Part shown: one piece after another, positions 51,241-59,522 of the stretch | How the letters are laid out: the number at the start of each line of letters is the position of its first letter | Position numbering within the stretch: the stretch's first letter is position 1 | DNA from: Kaistia algarum | GTDB lineage: Bacteria; Pseudomonadota; Alphaproteobacteria; Rhizobiales; Kaistiaceae | Length of the DNA: 64,000 bases | NCBI RefSeq assembly: GCF_026343945.1 | Contig: NZ_JAPKNJ010000002.1 | Coordinates: 124,001-188,000, forward strand | Reading direction: 5' to 3' | Made by a program: the position numbers and the translations under genes | Notes under the pieces: generated by a model | What the model was told of the DNA's origin: nothing | Database searches by the model: none | The model's input: only the letters and a program-made list of their open reading frames with translations

Positions 51241-52806
51241 ATGCGTCGCTGGTTCATGCGTTGGGTGAGACGGATCGTTGCGGTGATCGCGATCGTCGCC
51301 ATCACCTTCTTCGGCGCACGGGTCTATGAAATCGAGGGTGGGCCGCCGCTGCAGCTCTGGCACAGCTATATTCCGCGCGAGATGACGAGAGCGGCCATGG
51401 AGCGGGCCGATTGGGCCGGCTACATCGCGGCGGAGGACGCTATCTTCGACGGGGTGCGCCGCGAGGTCACCGAAAAGCTCGAACCGGCCCAACAGGTCCC
51501 AAGCAACCGCTATTTCAGCGGCAGCCCGGTCAATCCCGGCCGCTTCGCGCAGGACTGGAACCGTTCCTTCGTGCTGAAGCCGGAGGGAGAGCCCCAGGGC
51601 GCCGCCGTCTTCCTGCATGGGCTCACCGACGCGCCCTATAGCCTGCGCCATATCGCGGAGGATTATCGGAGGCACGGCTTCGTCGCCGTTGGCATCCGCC
51701 TGCCCGGCCATGGCACCGTTCCGGGCGGCCTCACCCAGGTCGACTGGGAGGACTGGACGGCGGCGACGCGCCTTGCCGTGCGCGAGGCGGAACGGCTCGC
51801 CGGCGCGGGCAAGCCGCTGCACGTGATCGGCTATTCGAATGGCGGCGCGCTGGCACTCATGTATGCGCTCGACGCGATCGAGAACCCGAAACTCTCCCGT
51901 CCGGACCGCATCGTGCTGATGTCGCCCATGGTCGGCGTGACGCGCTTTGCCCGCTTTGCGGGTCTCGCCGGTCTGCCGGCGCTGCTGCCGCCCTTCGCCA
52001 AGGCGGCGTGGCTCAACATCCTGCCGGAGTTCAACCCGTTCAAATATAACTCCTTCCCGGTCAACGCGGCGCGGCAGTCCTTCCTGTTGTCCGACGCGCT
52101 GCAGCGGCGAATCGCCGAGCTTGCGAGCGCCGGACGGCTGACCTCCCTGGCACCGGTCCTGACGTTCCAGTCGGTGCTCGACCATACGGTCAGCACGCGG
52201 GCGATCATCTCGGCGCTCTACGACCAGCTTCCGGCCAATGGCTCGGAACTGGTGCTGTTCGACTTGAACCGCAGCAGCAAGGTGAGCCCGCTCCTGACGC
52301 AGGCCGCCGACGATACGCTGGAGGAGATCTTGACGCCGCCGCCGAGGCGATATCGCACCTCCGTGCTTGCCGATGCGGGAGGCGGCAGCACCAATGTCTT
52401 CGAACGCGTGACCGATGCTGGGTTATCCGAGGCTCGCACGGTCCCTCTGGGACTGACCTATCCGAGCGACGTCTATTCCCTGTCGCATATCGCGATCCCG
52501 TTCCCCGTCAGCGACGGGCTCTACGGCACGGACCCCGATCCCGCCGACGATTTCGGCATCCAGCTTGGCGCCATGGCCGAGCGCGGGGAGCGCGGCGCGC
52601 TGATCATCGGCGCGGATACGTTGATGCGCATGTCGTCGAACCCGTTCTATCCCTACATGATCGGGCGCATCGACGAGGGCTTCGCGGCGGTCGCTGCGCC
52701 GCCCGCGGCACCGGCGGTGCAACCCGCGCCTGCCACCGTGCCGGCCGACGAGGCGCTCCCGCCCGTCCTGGCGCCCGAGGAAGCGGTGCCGTCTCAGGCG
52801 CCGTGA
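51241..52806 (+). CDS. Membrane-anchored alpha/beta hydrolase
   Basis: A 521-residue protein with an N-terminal signal anchor (WVRRIVAVIAIVAITFFGAR, about residues 8-27) and an alpha/beta-hydrolase domain: oxyanion HGLTDAPYSLRH, GIRLPGHGTVPG, and nucleophile Ser199 in VIGYSNGGALAL. The C-terminus is low-complexity Pro/Ala (APPAAPAVQPAPATVP). It probably acts outside the inner membrane. Start ATG 51241 is supported by GAAGGG six bases upstream; ATG 51211 is an in-frame alternative. It follows the NhaC gene closely and ends eight bases from gltS on the other strand. Function not known beyond an esterase/lipase fold. Confidence 0.82.
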   Translation: MRRWFMRWVRRIVAVIAIVAITFFGARVYEIEGGPPLQLWHSYIPREMTRAAMERADWAGYIAAEDAIFDGVRREVTEKLEPAQQVPSNRYFSGSPVNPGRFAQDWNRSFVLKPEGEPQGAAVFLHGLTDAPYSLRHIAEDYRRHGFVAVGIRLPGHGTVPGGLTQVDWEDWTAATRLAVREAERLAGAGKPLHVIGYSNGGALALMYALDAIENPKLSRPDRIVLMSPMVGVTRFARFAGLAGLPALLPPFAKAAWLNILPEFNPFKYNSFPVNAARQSFLLSDALQRRIAELASAGRLTSLAPVLTFQSVLDHTVSTRAIISALYDQLPANGSELVLFDLNRSSKVSPLLTQAADDTLEEILTPPPRRYRTSVLADAGGGSTNVFERVTDAGLSEARTVPLGLTYPSDVYSLSHIAIPFPVSDGLYGTDPDPADDFGIQLGAMAERGERGALIIGADTLMRMSSNPFYPYMIGRIDEGFAAVAAPPAAPAVQPAPATVPADEALPPVLAPEEAVPSQAP

Positions 52807-52814
52807 ACCAAAGG

Positions 52815-54020
52815 TCAGCGGACCATGAAGCCGATGACGAGCGCGTTCACGATGTCGATGAAGAAGGCGGAAACCAGCGGCAGGATGATGAAGGCGACCG
52901 GGGAGGGGCCGTGCGTCTTCGTCACCGCCGTCATGTTGGCGATGGCGGTGGGCGTCGCGCCGAGGCTGATGCCGCTGAAGCCGGCCGAGATCACCGCCGC
53001 ATCATAGTTGCGTCCCATGGCCGGGAAGACGACGAACAGCATATAGAGGACGGCGGCCAGCGTCTGCAGGCCGATTACGACGACCAGCGCCGGCCCAAGC
53101 CCGCCCAGCGTCCAGAGCTGCATGCTCATCAGCGACATGGCGAGGAAGATGTTCAGCGACAAATCGGAGATGAGCGCCAGCGCGCGGGTTCGCGTCGGCC
53201 AGGCGAGACGCGGCAGGATGCGCGGCACGATGTTGGTCAGCACGATCGCCACCATGAGGCAGGCGACGAAAAGCGGCAGGCGGACGCCGATCTCCGTCAG
53301 GAAAGCGTCGACGCCATAGCCGATCAGCACGGCGACGTTGAGCACCAGAATGGTGCGCAGCAGCGTGAAATGATCGAGATCGTCGTTCTGCGGGCGAAGC
53401 TTGCCTTGCGGGAGCCCGACCACCGGCGCCTCATTTGGCTTGCCGCTCAACTTGTAGCGCTTGATCAGCAGTCCCGCGACCGGGCCGCCGACGAGGCTCG
53501 CCACGATCAGGCCGAGCGTCGCCGAGGCGACGCCGACTTCCATCGCATTGGCGAGGCCGAAGCGCTGGGTGAGAATCGGAGCCCAGGCGATCGTCGTGCC
53601 ATGGCCGCCGATCAACGAGATCGAACCAAGCAGGGGCGCCATGCCGTCAGGCAATTGGAGCAGGGCGGCGCTGCCGAGGGCGATCAGGTTCTGGAGGATG
53701 AGATAAGCGATCGTCAGGCCGAGCAGGATGACGAGCGGCCATCCGCCTGCCTTCAGGTCGGCGAGCCGCGCATTGAGGCCGATGCCGGTGAAGAAATAGA
53801 GCAGCAGCAGGTCGCGCGCGCCGAGATCGAAGCTGATGGCGATGCCGAAGACCCGGTAGATCAGGAGCGTCGCCAGCGCGGCCAGAAGGCCGCCGGTCAC
53901 CGCCTCCGGAATATTCCAGTTGCGCAGCGGGTCGATGGCCTTGTTGACCCCGGAGCCGAGGAAGAACACGACGATGGCGATCGTCAGGCTCAGGAATCCG
54001 GGTACCGCTACTTGTTCCAC
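52815..54020 (-). CDS. gltS: Sodium/glutamate symporter
   Basis: A 401-residue membrane protein of the GltS (ESS) family with about 10-12 helices in two inverted repeats. Conserved blocks are GSISLIGGHGTTIAWAPILT (first reentrant loop), LIVASLVGGPVAGLLI, PLFVACLMVAIVLTNI and SAGFSGISLGATPTAIANMT (second loop). It takes up glutamate with sodium. The upstream GntP gene on the same strand is 27 bases away, so the two transporters and a patatin may be cotranscribed. Confidence 0.92.
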   Translation of the reverse strand: MEQVAVPGFLSLTIAIVVFFLGSGVNKAIDPLRNWNIPEAVTGGLLAALATLLIYRVFGIAISFDLGARDLLLLYFFTGIGLNARLADLKAGGWPLVILLGLTIAYLILQNLIALGSAALLQLPDGMAPLLGSISLIGGHGTTIAWAPILTQRFGLANAMEVGVASATLGLIVASLVGGPVAGLLIKRYKLSGKPNEAPVVGLPQGKLRPQNDDLDHFTLLRTILVLNVAVLIGYGVDAFLTEIGVRLPLFVACLMVAIVLTNIVPRILPRLAWPTRTRALALISDLSLNIFLAMSLMSMQLWTLGGLGPALVVVIGLQTLAAVLYMLFVVFPAMGRNYDAAVISAGFSGISLGATPTAIANMTAVTKTHGPSPVAFIILPLVSAFFIDIVNALVIGFMVR

Positions 54021-54047
54021 GACGTCTCCGCCCCTTCTACGCTTTGG

Positions 54048-55502
54048 TCAAAACGATCCGAACATGGATCCGAGCACGATGACGCCGGACAGCGCGATGA
54101 GCGCGCCCACGATACCCACCATGACGATATCGAAATAGCTCTTGCCATGCGTCGAGCCGCAGACGGCCAGCAGTGTCACCACGGCGCCATTATGCGGCAG
54201 GCTGTCGAGCGTGCCGGCGCCGATGACGGCGACGCGGTGCAGCAGGGCCGGGTCTATGCCCTGTTCGGCGGCGAGCTTCATATAGGTCGCCCCCAGCGCA
54301 TCGAGCGCGATGGTCAGGCCGCCCGATGCCGAGCCAGTGAGCGCGGAGAGGATGTTGGTTGCGATGGCCAGCGAGACCAATGGCCCGCCCTCGATCGACA
54401 GCACCCACTCGCGCACGAGCCCGAAGGCCGGTAGGGCCGCGACCACGGCGCCGAAGCCGACGAGGCTGGCGACGCTCACAGCCGGCAGCACGGCGGCATT
54501 GGCGCCGGCATCGATGGTGGCTCTGAGGGTCGGCAGGCGACGGCCGCTGATTGCGAGCAGGGAGAGGATCGCAGCGAACAGCGCCACGATCACCGACCAT
54601 ACGCCGCCGACCGCGGTCAGCGAGGTCGAGCCCCATTCCGGCAGGCCAAGGAAGCTGGTGTCGAGCCGCGGCAGAACCACGAAGCTCATCAACACATTGA
54701 CCAGCACGACGACGACCAGCGGCAGCGCTGCCTGAAGGATCGGCGGCTTCGATGGGCTGCGCTCGCCATGGCTGATTTCGGCGGGATCGAACTCATGCGC
54801 GGTGGTCGCGCGCTCGCGCACCACCGGGTCCGCGGCGGCAAGCTCCGCCGCATCGCCGGCATCGTCTCCGAAGCCTTCGCCGGCTCGCCGTGCCTTCGCC
54901 TCGGCCCGTGCCAGCCACCAGAGCCCGAAGCCGAGCATGATGATCGATGCGATGATGCCAAGTCCCGGCGCGGCGAAGGGCGTTGTGCCGAAGAATGGCA
55001 TGGGAATGGCGTTCTGGATCGCCGGTGTGCCGGGCAGCGCCGACATGGTGAAGGTCGACGTGCCGAGCGCTATTGCCGCCGGCATGAGGCGGCGCGGGAT
55101 CGCGGCGGCGCGAAAGAGGGCCATCGCCATCGGCGCCAGCACGAAGAAGGCGACGAACAGGCTGACGCCGCCATAGGTGACGATCGCTCCCGCGAGCACC
55201 ACGGCGAGGATGGCGCGCTTCTCGCCGAGCTTCTCGACCATGAAATCGGCGATCGACGTCACCGAGCCGCTGTCTTCCATCAGCTTCCCGAACAGGGCGC
55301 CGAGCAGGAAGATCGGGAAGAACTGCGCGATGAACTGCGCCGCGCTCAGCATGAAGGTCTGAGTCCAGTGCGCCAGCAACGGCTCGCCCGACAGGAGAGC
55401 GGCGATGAGCGCCGCGGCTGGCGCCAGCAGCAGGATCGACCAGCCGCGAAAAGCGAGCCAGATCAGGAGACCGAGGCCGATCAGGATGCCGAGGAGACCC
55501 AT
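54048..55502 (-). CDS. GntP-family permease
   Basis: A 484-residue GntP-type transporter (12 or more helices) with QFFPIFLLGALFGKLMEDSG, GAIVTYGGVSLFVAFFVLAP, LGTSTFTMSALPGTPAIQNA and the C-terminal ASGGLTIALDALG and IGAGTLDSLPHNGAVVTLLA blocks. The family moves gluconate or short hydroxy acids with protons; 3-hydroxybutyrate is a candidate given its neighbour. Start ATG 55502 has GGAG eight bases upstream; GTG 55511 would overlap the patatin stop. Two bases separate it from the patatin gene. Confidence 0.87.
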   Translation of the reverse strand: MGLLGILIGLGLLIWLAFRGWSILLLAPAAALIAALLSGEPLLAHWTQTFMLSAAQFIAQFFPIFLLGALFGKLMEDSGSVTSIADFMVEKLGEKRAILAVVLAGAIVTYGGVSLFVAFFVLAPMAMALFRAAAIPRRLMPAAIALGTSTFTMSALPGTPAIQNAIPMPFFGTTPFAAPGLGIIASIIMLGFGLWWLARAEAKARRAGEGFGDDAGDAAELAAADPVVRERATTAHEFDPAEISHGERSPSKPPILQAALPLVVVVLVNVLMSFVVLPRLDTSFLGLPEWGSTSLTAVGGVWSVIVALFAAILSLLAISGRRLPTLRATIDAGANAAVLPAVSVASLVGFGAVVAALPAFGLVREWVLSIEGGPLVSLAIATNILSALTGSASGGLTIALDALGATYMKLAAEQGIDPALLHRVAVIGAGTLDSLPHNGAVVTLLAVCGSTHGKSYFDIVMVGIVGALIALSGVIVLGSMFGSF

Positions 55503-55504
55503 GG

Positions 55505-56551
55505 TCAGCACTCCGAGAGCAGGACGTCGATATCGGTAGTCGAGCGGACGCCGAGATCATCGCCATGTTCGGCAAGGAAGACGTCGGCGGATCTGCGGCC
55601 CTCCTCCTTGAGTAGGGCGAGGAACGAAGCTTCGGCGTTCAGTTTCGACGAGGCGCCGAGCTCGACGATCATTTCGCTCATGATGCGGTGGGTGCGCATC
55701 GCCGCCCATCGCGCCCCTTCGCCGGTACCCGGATCGGCCACCTGGCGCAGCAGCGAGATCATCCGCATCTCCTTCATCAAGGGAGCGTTGAACGATATCT
55801 CGTTGAGGCGGTTGAGAATTTCGCTGGCTGTCTTGGGTGTTCCCGGTCGGACGCGCGGATTGATCTGTACCAGGATGGAATCATGCGCGTCGCTCTCGCG
55901 CACCAGCGGCGTAATGGTCGGGTTGCCGGCGAAGCCACCGTCCCAATAGGGCTCTCCGTCGATTTCGACCGCCTGGAACATGGTCGGCAGGCAGGCGGAG
56001 GCGAGCAGCACGTCCGGCGTGATCTCGGCATTGCGGAAGATCCGGCCCCGGCCGGTCTGGACATTCGTCGCGGTGATGAAGAGGCGGATCGGCGAGCGTG
56101 TCAGCCGCTCGAAATCGATCTGCTCCTCCAGGATGGAACGCAGAGGATTCTTGCCCGATGGATTGAGATCATATGGCGAGAAGACGCGCGACATGAGGTC
56201 GATCGCCATATAGGCCGGCGAATGATCCAGGGTCCATCGGCCGAGCAGCACATCGAGCGGGCCGCGCTGGAACGGGCTGAACCGTGCCGCCTGCGAGACC
56301 GCGGTCCAGAAGCGGTCCAGCGCCGCGCGCGCGCCATCGGCGCCGCCCGCCTCGAAGCCGTCCGCCATGACGGCGGCGTTCATGGCGCCGGCCGAGGTGC
56401 CCGAAATCGCCTCGATCTTTAGCCAGTCTTCCTCGAGCAGGCGGTCGATGACGCCCCAGGTGAAGGCGCCGTGCGAGCCGCCGCCTTGAAGGGCGAGGTC
56501 GATGAGAAGCGGGTCCTTCGGGGTCCCGTTGCTCCGCTGCTTGCCCGTCAT
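55505..56551 (-). CDS. Patatin-like phospholipase family protein
   Basis: A 348-residue patatin-fold esterase. The oxyanion hole is LALQGGGSHGAFTWGV (residues 19-34), the nucleophile Ser53 is in GTSAGAMNA, and the catalytic aspartate is in YWDGGFAGNP. The C-terminal part, with FNAPLMKEMRMISLLRQV, resembles the DUF3734 extension of patatins that in Hyphomicrobiales often lie near 3-hydroxybutyrate dehydrogenase (from memory). It is followed immediately by a GntP permease. A role in polyhydroxybutyrate or lipid turnover is an inference from this pairing. No signal peptide. Confidence 0.88.
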   Translation of the reverse strand: MTGKQRSNGTPKDPLLIDLALQGGGSHGAFTWGVIDRLLEEDWLKIEAISGTSAGAMNAAVMADGFEAGGADGARAALDRFWTAVSQAARFSPFQRGPLDVLLGRWTLDHSPAYMAIDLMSRVFSPYDLNPSGKNPLRSILEEQIDFERLTRSPIRLFITATNVQTGRGRIFRNAEITPDVLLASACLPTMFQAVEIDGEPYWDGGFAGNPTITPLVRESDAHDSILVQINPRVRPGTPKTASEILNRLNEISFNAPLMKEMRMISLLRQVADPGTGEGARWAAMRTHRIMSEMIVELGASSKLNAEASFLALLKEEGRRSADVFLAEHGDDLGVRSTTDIDVLLSEC

Positions 56552-56710
56552 GGTGCCTTGCTCCGTCGCCCGGTCGTTGGATTGAAAGGACTCGCGTCGA
56601 TCCCGGTTTGAAGTCGCCCGTTTGCCGCCTCTTGGCCGATGGTCGAACCGGTGCTGGTCTCCGGCTCAAACACGGGCCGGCCAAGGTCGCGCGCCGGGCC
56701 GCTTCCCGAT

Positions 56711-56757
56711 ATGTTGCACTGCAATATCTGCCATGTATTGCGACCGGATTGCAACAT
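56711..56757. promoter_or_regulatory. Nested inverted repeats upstream of the AraC gene
   Basis: ATGTTGCA (56711-56718) pairs with TGCAACAT (56750-56757), and inside them GCAATA (56721-56726) pairs with TATTGC (56736-56741). The array ends 54 bases before the AraC-type start and lies between it and the divergent patatin gene, a good position for a shared operator. Confidence 0.55.
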
Positions 56758-56811
56758 GGCGATGCGCGCGATAGTTTCAGTGCTCGGGATGATGGCATTC
56801 GGGGTGTTTGA

Positions 56812-57876
56812 ATGGGCAGCACAAAGCCCGGCTTCGAAGAGATGCCGACGAATTCGGCACAGCCTCTGCGACCCATCCGGTTTTCCACCCGTGACCTGCC
56901 GGTAGCCAGCCAGTTTGACGCGTGGCGGACGTTCATGGCCTCCGCAATCGAGCTGGAGCTTCCCGGTGGCACGCAGGATGGCTTCGCGGCGGAGCAGTCC
57001 GTCTGGGACCTCGGCCGCTTCGCCTTGACGCGTTCGGTCATGCCGTCCGCTGGCTATATGCGAAGCTGGCGGCATCTGCGTCGCGGCGCCATGGACCATT
57101 GGTGCATCGTTCTCGTCTGCGACCGGTATGACGATCCAGTGTCCGGTCGGCGGGCGCGGCCGACGACGATGCATATACGCTCGCTGGGAGAGTCCTTCGA
57201 AGCGAACGCGAATGACGGCGAAGTCATCAGCCTCTACATGCCGCGCGACGCTTATGGCCGGAATTCCGTCCGATTCGAGCGCCTTGCGGGGGATCTGGGC
57301 CGCTCGGCGCCAATCGAACTTCTCGCCGACTACATCATGAGCCTTGAACGGCGCGTGGGCGATTGCCGGATCGGCGATATCCCGGCGCTCGTCCAGGCGA
57401 CAGAGGCCATGATCTCGGCCTGCCTCGTTTCGAACGCCGACGAAATCGATGCGGCCCGTGACGTGCTGACGCTTTCGCTTGCCGAGCGGGCGAAGCGGAT
57501 CATCCGCGGTGCGCTGTTTTCGCCGGACCTGACGCCGGAATTCCTGGCGCGGTCGATCGGCATTTCGCGCTCCGGGCTGTATCGGCTGTTCGAGCCGTTC
57601 GGCGGCGTCCGGAACGTCATCCAGCGCGAACGCCTGTTCGCGGCTCGCACCGCCTTGGCCAATCCCGCTCGTGAGGGATCCATAGTCGAGATCGCCGAGC
57701 GCTGCGGCTTCGGCGATGCATCGGCCTTCAGCCGTGCCTTTCGCCGCGAGTTCGGCATCACGCCGAGCGAAGTCCGCGTTTCGGCGGCGATCGGCGCGCC
57801 GGTCGGGGCGATCCGCACGCAGCCCGTCACGGAAGGCGCCGATCTCGCGGGCGTTCTGAGCCGCCTGCAAACCTGA
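56812..57876 (+). CDS. AraC-family transcriptional regulator
   Basis: A 354-residue regulator with an N-terminal AraC-binding-like domain (about 20-200; FSTRDLPVASQFDAWRTFMA) and a C-terminal AraC/XylS double HTH (about 235-335) with LARSIGISRSGLYRLFEPFG, VEIAERCGFGDASAFSRAFR and REFGITPSEVR. It resembles regulators of the ChpD/OruR type with an unknown ligand. ATG 56812 has GGGGTG upstream. It diverges from the patatin-GntP-gltS genes and faces the Mrp operon tail to tail with a two-base gap. The nested dyad at 56711-56757 is a likely target. Confidence 0.9.
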   Translation: MGSTKPGFEEMPTNSAQPLRPIRFSTRDLPVASQFDAWRTFMASAIELELPGGTQDGFAAEQSVWDLGRFALTRSVMPSAGYMRSWRHLRRGAMDHWCIVLVCDRYDDPVSGRRARPTTMHIRSLGESFEANANDGEVISLYMPRDAYGRNSVRFERLAGDLGRSAPIELLADYIMSLERRVGDCRIGDIPALVQATEAMISACLVSNADEIDAARDVLTLSLAERAKRIIRGALFSPDLTPEFLARSIGISRSGLYRLFEPFGGVRNVIQRERLFAARTALANPAREGSIVEIAERCGFGDASAFSRAFRREFGITPSEVRVSAAIGAPVGAIRTQPVTEGADLAGVLSRLQT

Positions 57877-57878
57877 CA

Positions 57879-59522
57879 TCAGCGCATTCCGGCGAGATAC
57901 ATCGCAAGGCTGGTGGCCAGCACCAGCGCCAGAAAGATCGCGCCCGCGACCGGCCATTCGCGCAGCCGGGCCTCGGTCCGCTCCATGCCGGCCGATACCG
58001 CCATGGCGAGGGGGCCGAGGCGGCGTGCCGGGATCAGGATGTCGCCTGGTGGGATCGCCGGCAGACGGCCACCCCAGCGCCGGAGAGCGAGCGCCATGAC
58101 GCCGCCCAAGGCGATCGGCCAGAGCCCGTCGAAAAGGGCGCTGGGCGAGACGACGTCACCGAGGCCATAGCCTGTGGCAGGAAACAGGATCCAAGGCACG
58201 AGGATCGAAGCCGCGGCGATTGCCCAGCCAATGATGCGAAGGCGGAGCGGGGCCGGCTCGTCGCCGGGTGGGGCCATGGCGGTCAGCTGGCGCAGGAAGT
58301 GGATCATCAGCAACGCACTCGCGACGGCCGACAGCTTGCCGAGCGTGCCGGCGAGGCCGTAGCCGAGCATGTCCTTGACCGCGATCTTGGCGAGGCCGCC
58401 GCCGGTGAGCGGCAGGCCGGCAATGCCGAGCGCGACGATCGCGGCCGGAACGAGGATCGGCGTCAGGCGCCAGCGCCCGGTGGCGGCAACGACGCCGACC
58501 AGCAGGAACAGCGCTCCCTTGGCCAGCAGATGGCCGACCGCATAGAACGCGACCTCGGTCGGGACCGAGGCGCGGCTGGCCGCGAGGCCCATGCCCAGCA
58601 CCGCCGCGATCACGCCCATCTGGCTGATGCTGGAATAGGCGAGGATCACCTTGGGATGGGTCTGGGTGATGCCGATGGCGACGCCGTAGAACGCCGTCGC
58701 GAAGCCGAGGACCGTGAGCGCCTCGCCCCAGGGCACGGAGCCCATGTCGAAGGGGAGGAAGCGGATGAGGCCGATCACGCCCGCCTTCACCGCCGCGCCG
58801 GAAAGCGCCGCCACGGCCGGGATCGGCGTCGCGCGATAGGAAAGCGGCATCCAGACATGCAGCGGCAGCTGCGCCATCTTGGTGCCGAAGCCGAGGATCA
58901 GGAGCGCGATGGTCCAGTCGCGCCAGGGCGACCAGGGCAGGGCGGAGACGACATCGGAAATGGCGAGGCTGCCGCTCGGCTCGGCGCTTGCCAGCAATAC
59001 GAACGCCATCAGCAGGAAGGCCTCCCCCAGCACGGCGAAGGCGACATAGATCTTGCCGGCGCGGCGGACGGAGGAATTGCCGTCCAGCACGACGAGCCCA
59101 TACGCGGCGAGGCTGACCAGCGAGAAGAGCAGGTAGAAGCTGACGAGGTCATCGGCCGCGAAAACGCCGAGGCTGCCCGTGAGCGTCAGCAGCCACCAGA
59201 GCGCGGCGCGCGGCAGCTTCGAACCGCCCTGCCAATAGGATGGCGCATAGAGGCCGGCGGCAATCCAGAGGATGGCGGCGGCGCCGAGCAGCATGGCGCC
59301 GGGACTATCGAGCGCCAGCGTCAGGCGGAACGGCCCCGGCATGGCGAAGCGCGCCTCGCCGCCTGCGATCGCGACCAGAAGCGCCGGCACCGGCGCGGCG
59401 GCGATAAGGAAGGGCAGATTGTCCCGCGCGCCGCGCCAGGCGAGGCTGACGGCGAGGATCAGCGGAAAGGCGATGGTGAGCGCCAGGAGCAGGCCGGTTC
59501 CCGTGGTCGTTGGCTCGATCAT
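57879..59522 (-). CDS. Mrp-type antiporter subunit, NuoL/M-like (MrpA-core or second MrpD-like)
   Basis: A 547-residue complex-I antiporter-like subunit with about 14 helices. The conserved lysines are present in GFGTKMAQLPLHVWMP and SGAAVKAGVIGLIRF. At the transmembrane-5 glutamate position the sequence is FYLLFSLVSLAAYGLV, placing Ser134 where other subunits have Glu. It lacks the C-terminal extension of full-length MrpA; that part is fused to MrpB in this operon. It is the last gene, and its start overlaps the MrpD stop by four bases. It may take the place of the MrpA core. Confidence 0.85.
   Translation of the reverse strand: MIEPTTTGTGLLLALTIAFPLILAVSLAWRGARDNLPFLIAAAPVPALLVAIAGGEARFAMPGPFRLTLALDSPGAMLLGAAAILWIAAGLYAPSYWQGGSKLPRAALWWLLTLTGSLGVFAADDLVSFYLLFSLVSLAAYGLVVLDGNSSVRRAGKIYVAFAVLGEAFLLMAFVLLASAEPSGSLAISDVVSALPWSPWRDWTIALLILGFGTKMAQLPLHVWMPLSYRATPIPAVAALSGAAVKAGVIGLIRFLPFDMGSVPWGEALTVLGFATAFYGVAIGITQTHPKVILAYSSISQMGVIAAVLGMGLAASRASVPTEVAFYAVGHLLAKGALFLLVGVVAATGRWRLTPILVPAAIVALGIAGLPLTGGGLAKIAVKDMLGYGLAGTLGKLSAVASALLMIHFLRQLTAMAPPGDEPAPLRLRIIGWAIAAASILVPWILFPATGYGLGDVVSPSALFDGLWPIALGGVMALALRRWGGRLPAIPPGDILIPARRLGPLAMAVSAGMERTEARLREWPVAGAIFLALVLATSLAMYLAGMR

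Noticed and set aside
52803..54434. 543-codon plus-strand frame rich in Asp, Glu, Arg, Gln and His
   Set aside because: It is the antisense of gltS and the end of the GntP gene; composition is the typical reverse image of membrane-protein codons. The same applies to frames at 20079-21107, 22902-24212, 58299-59561 and 59510-60994.
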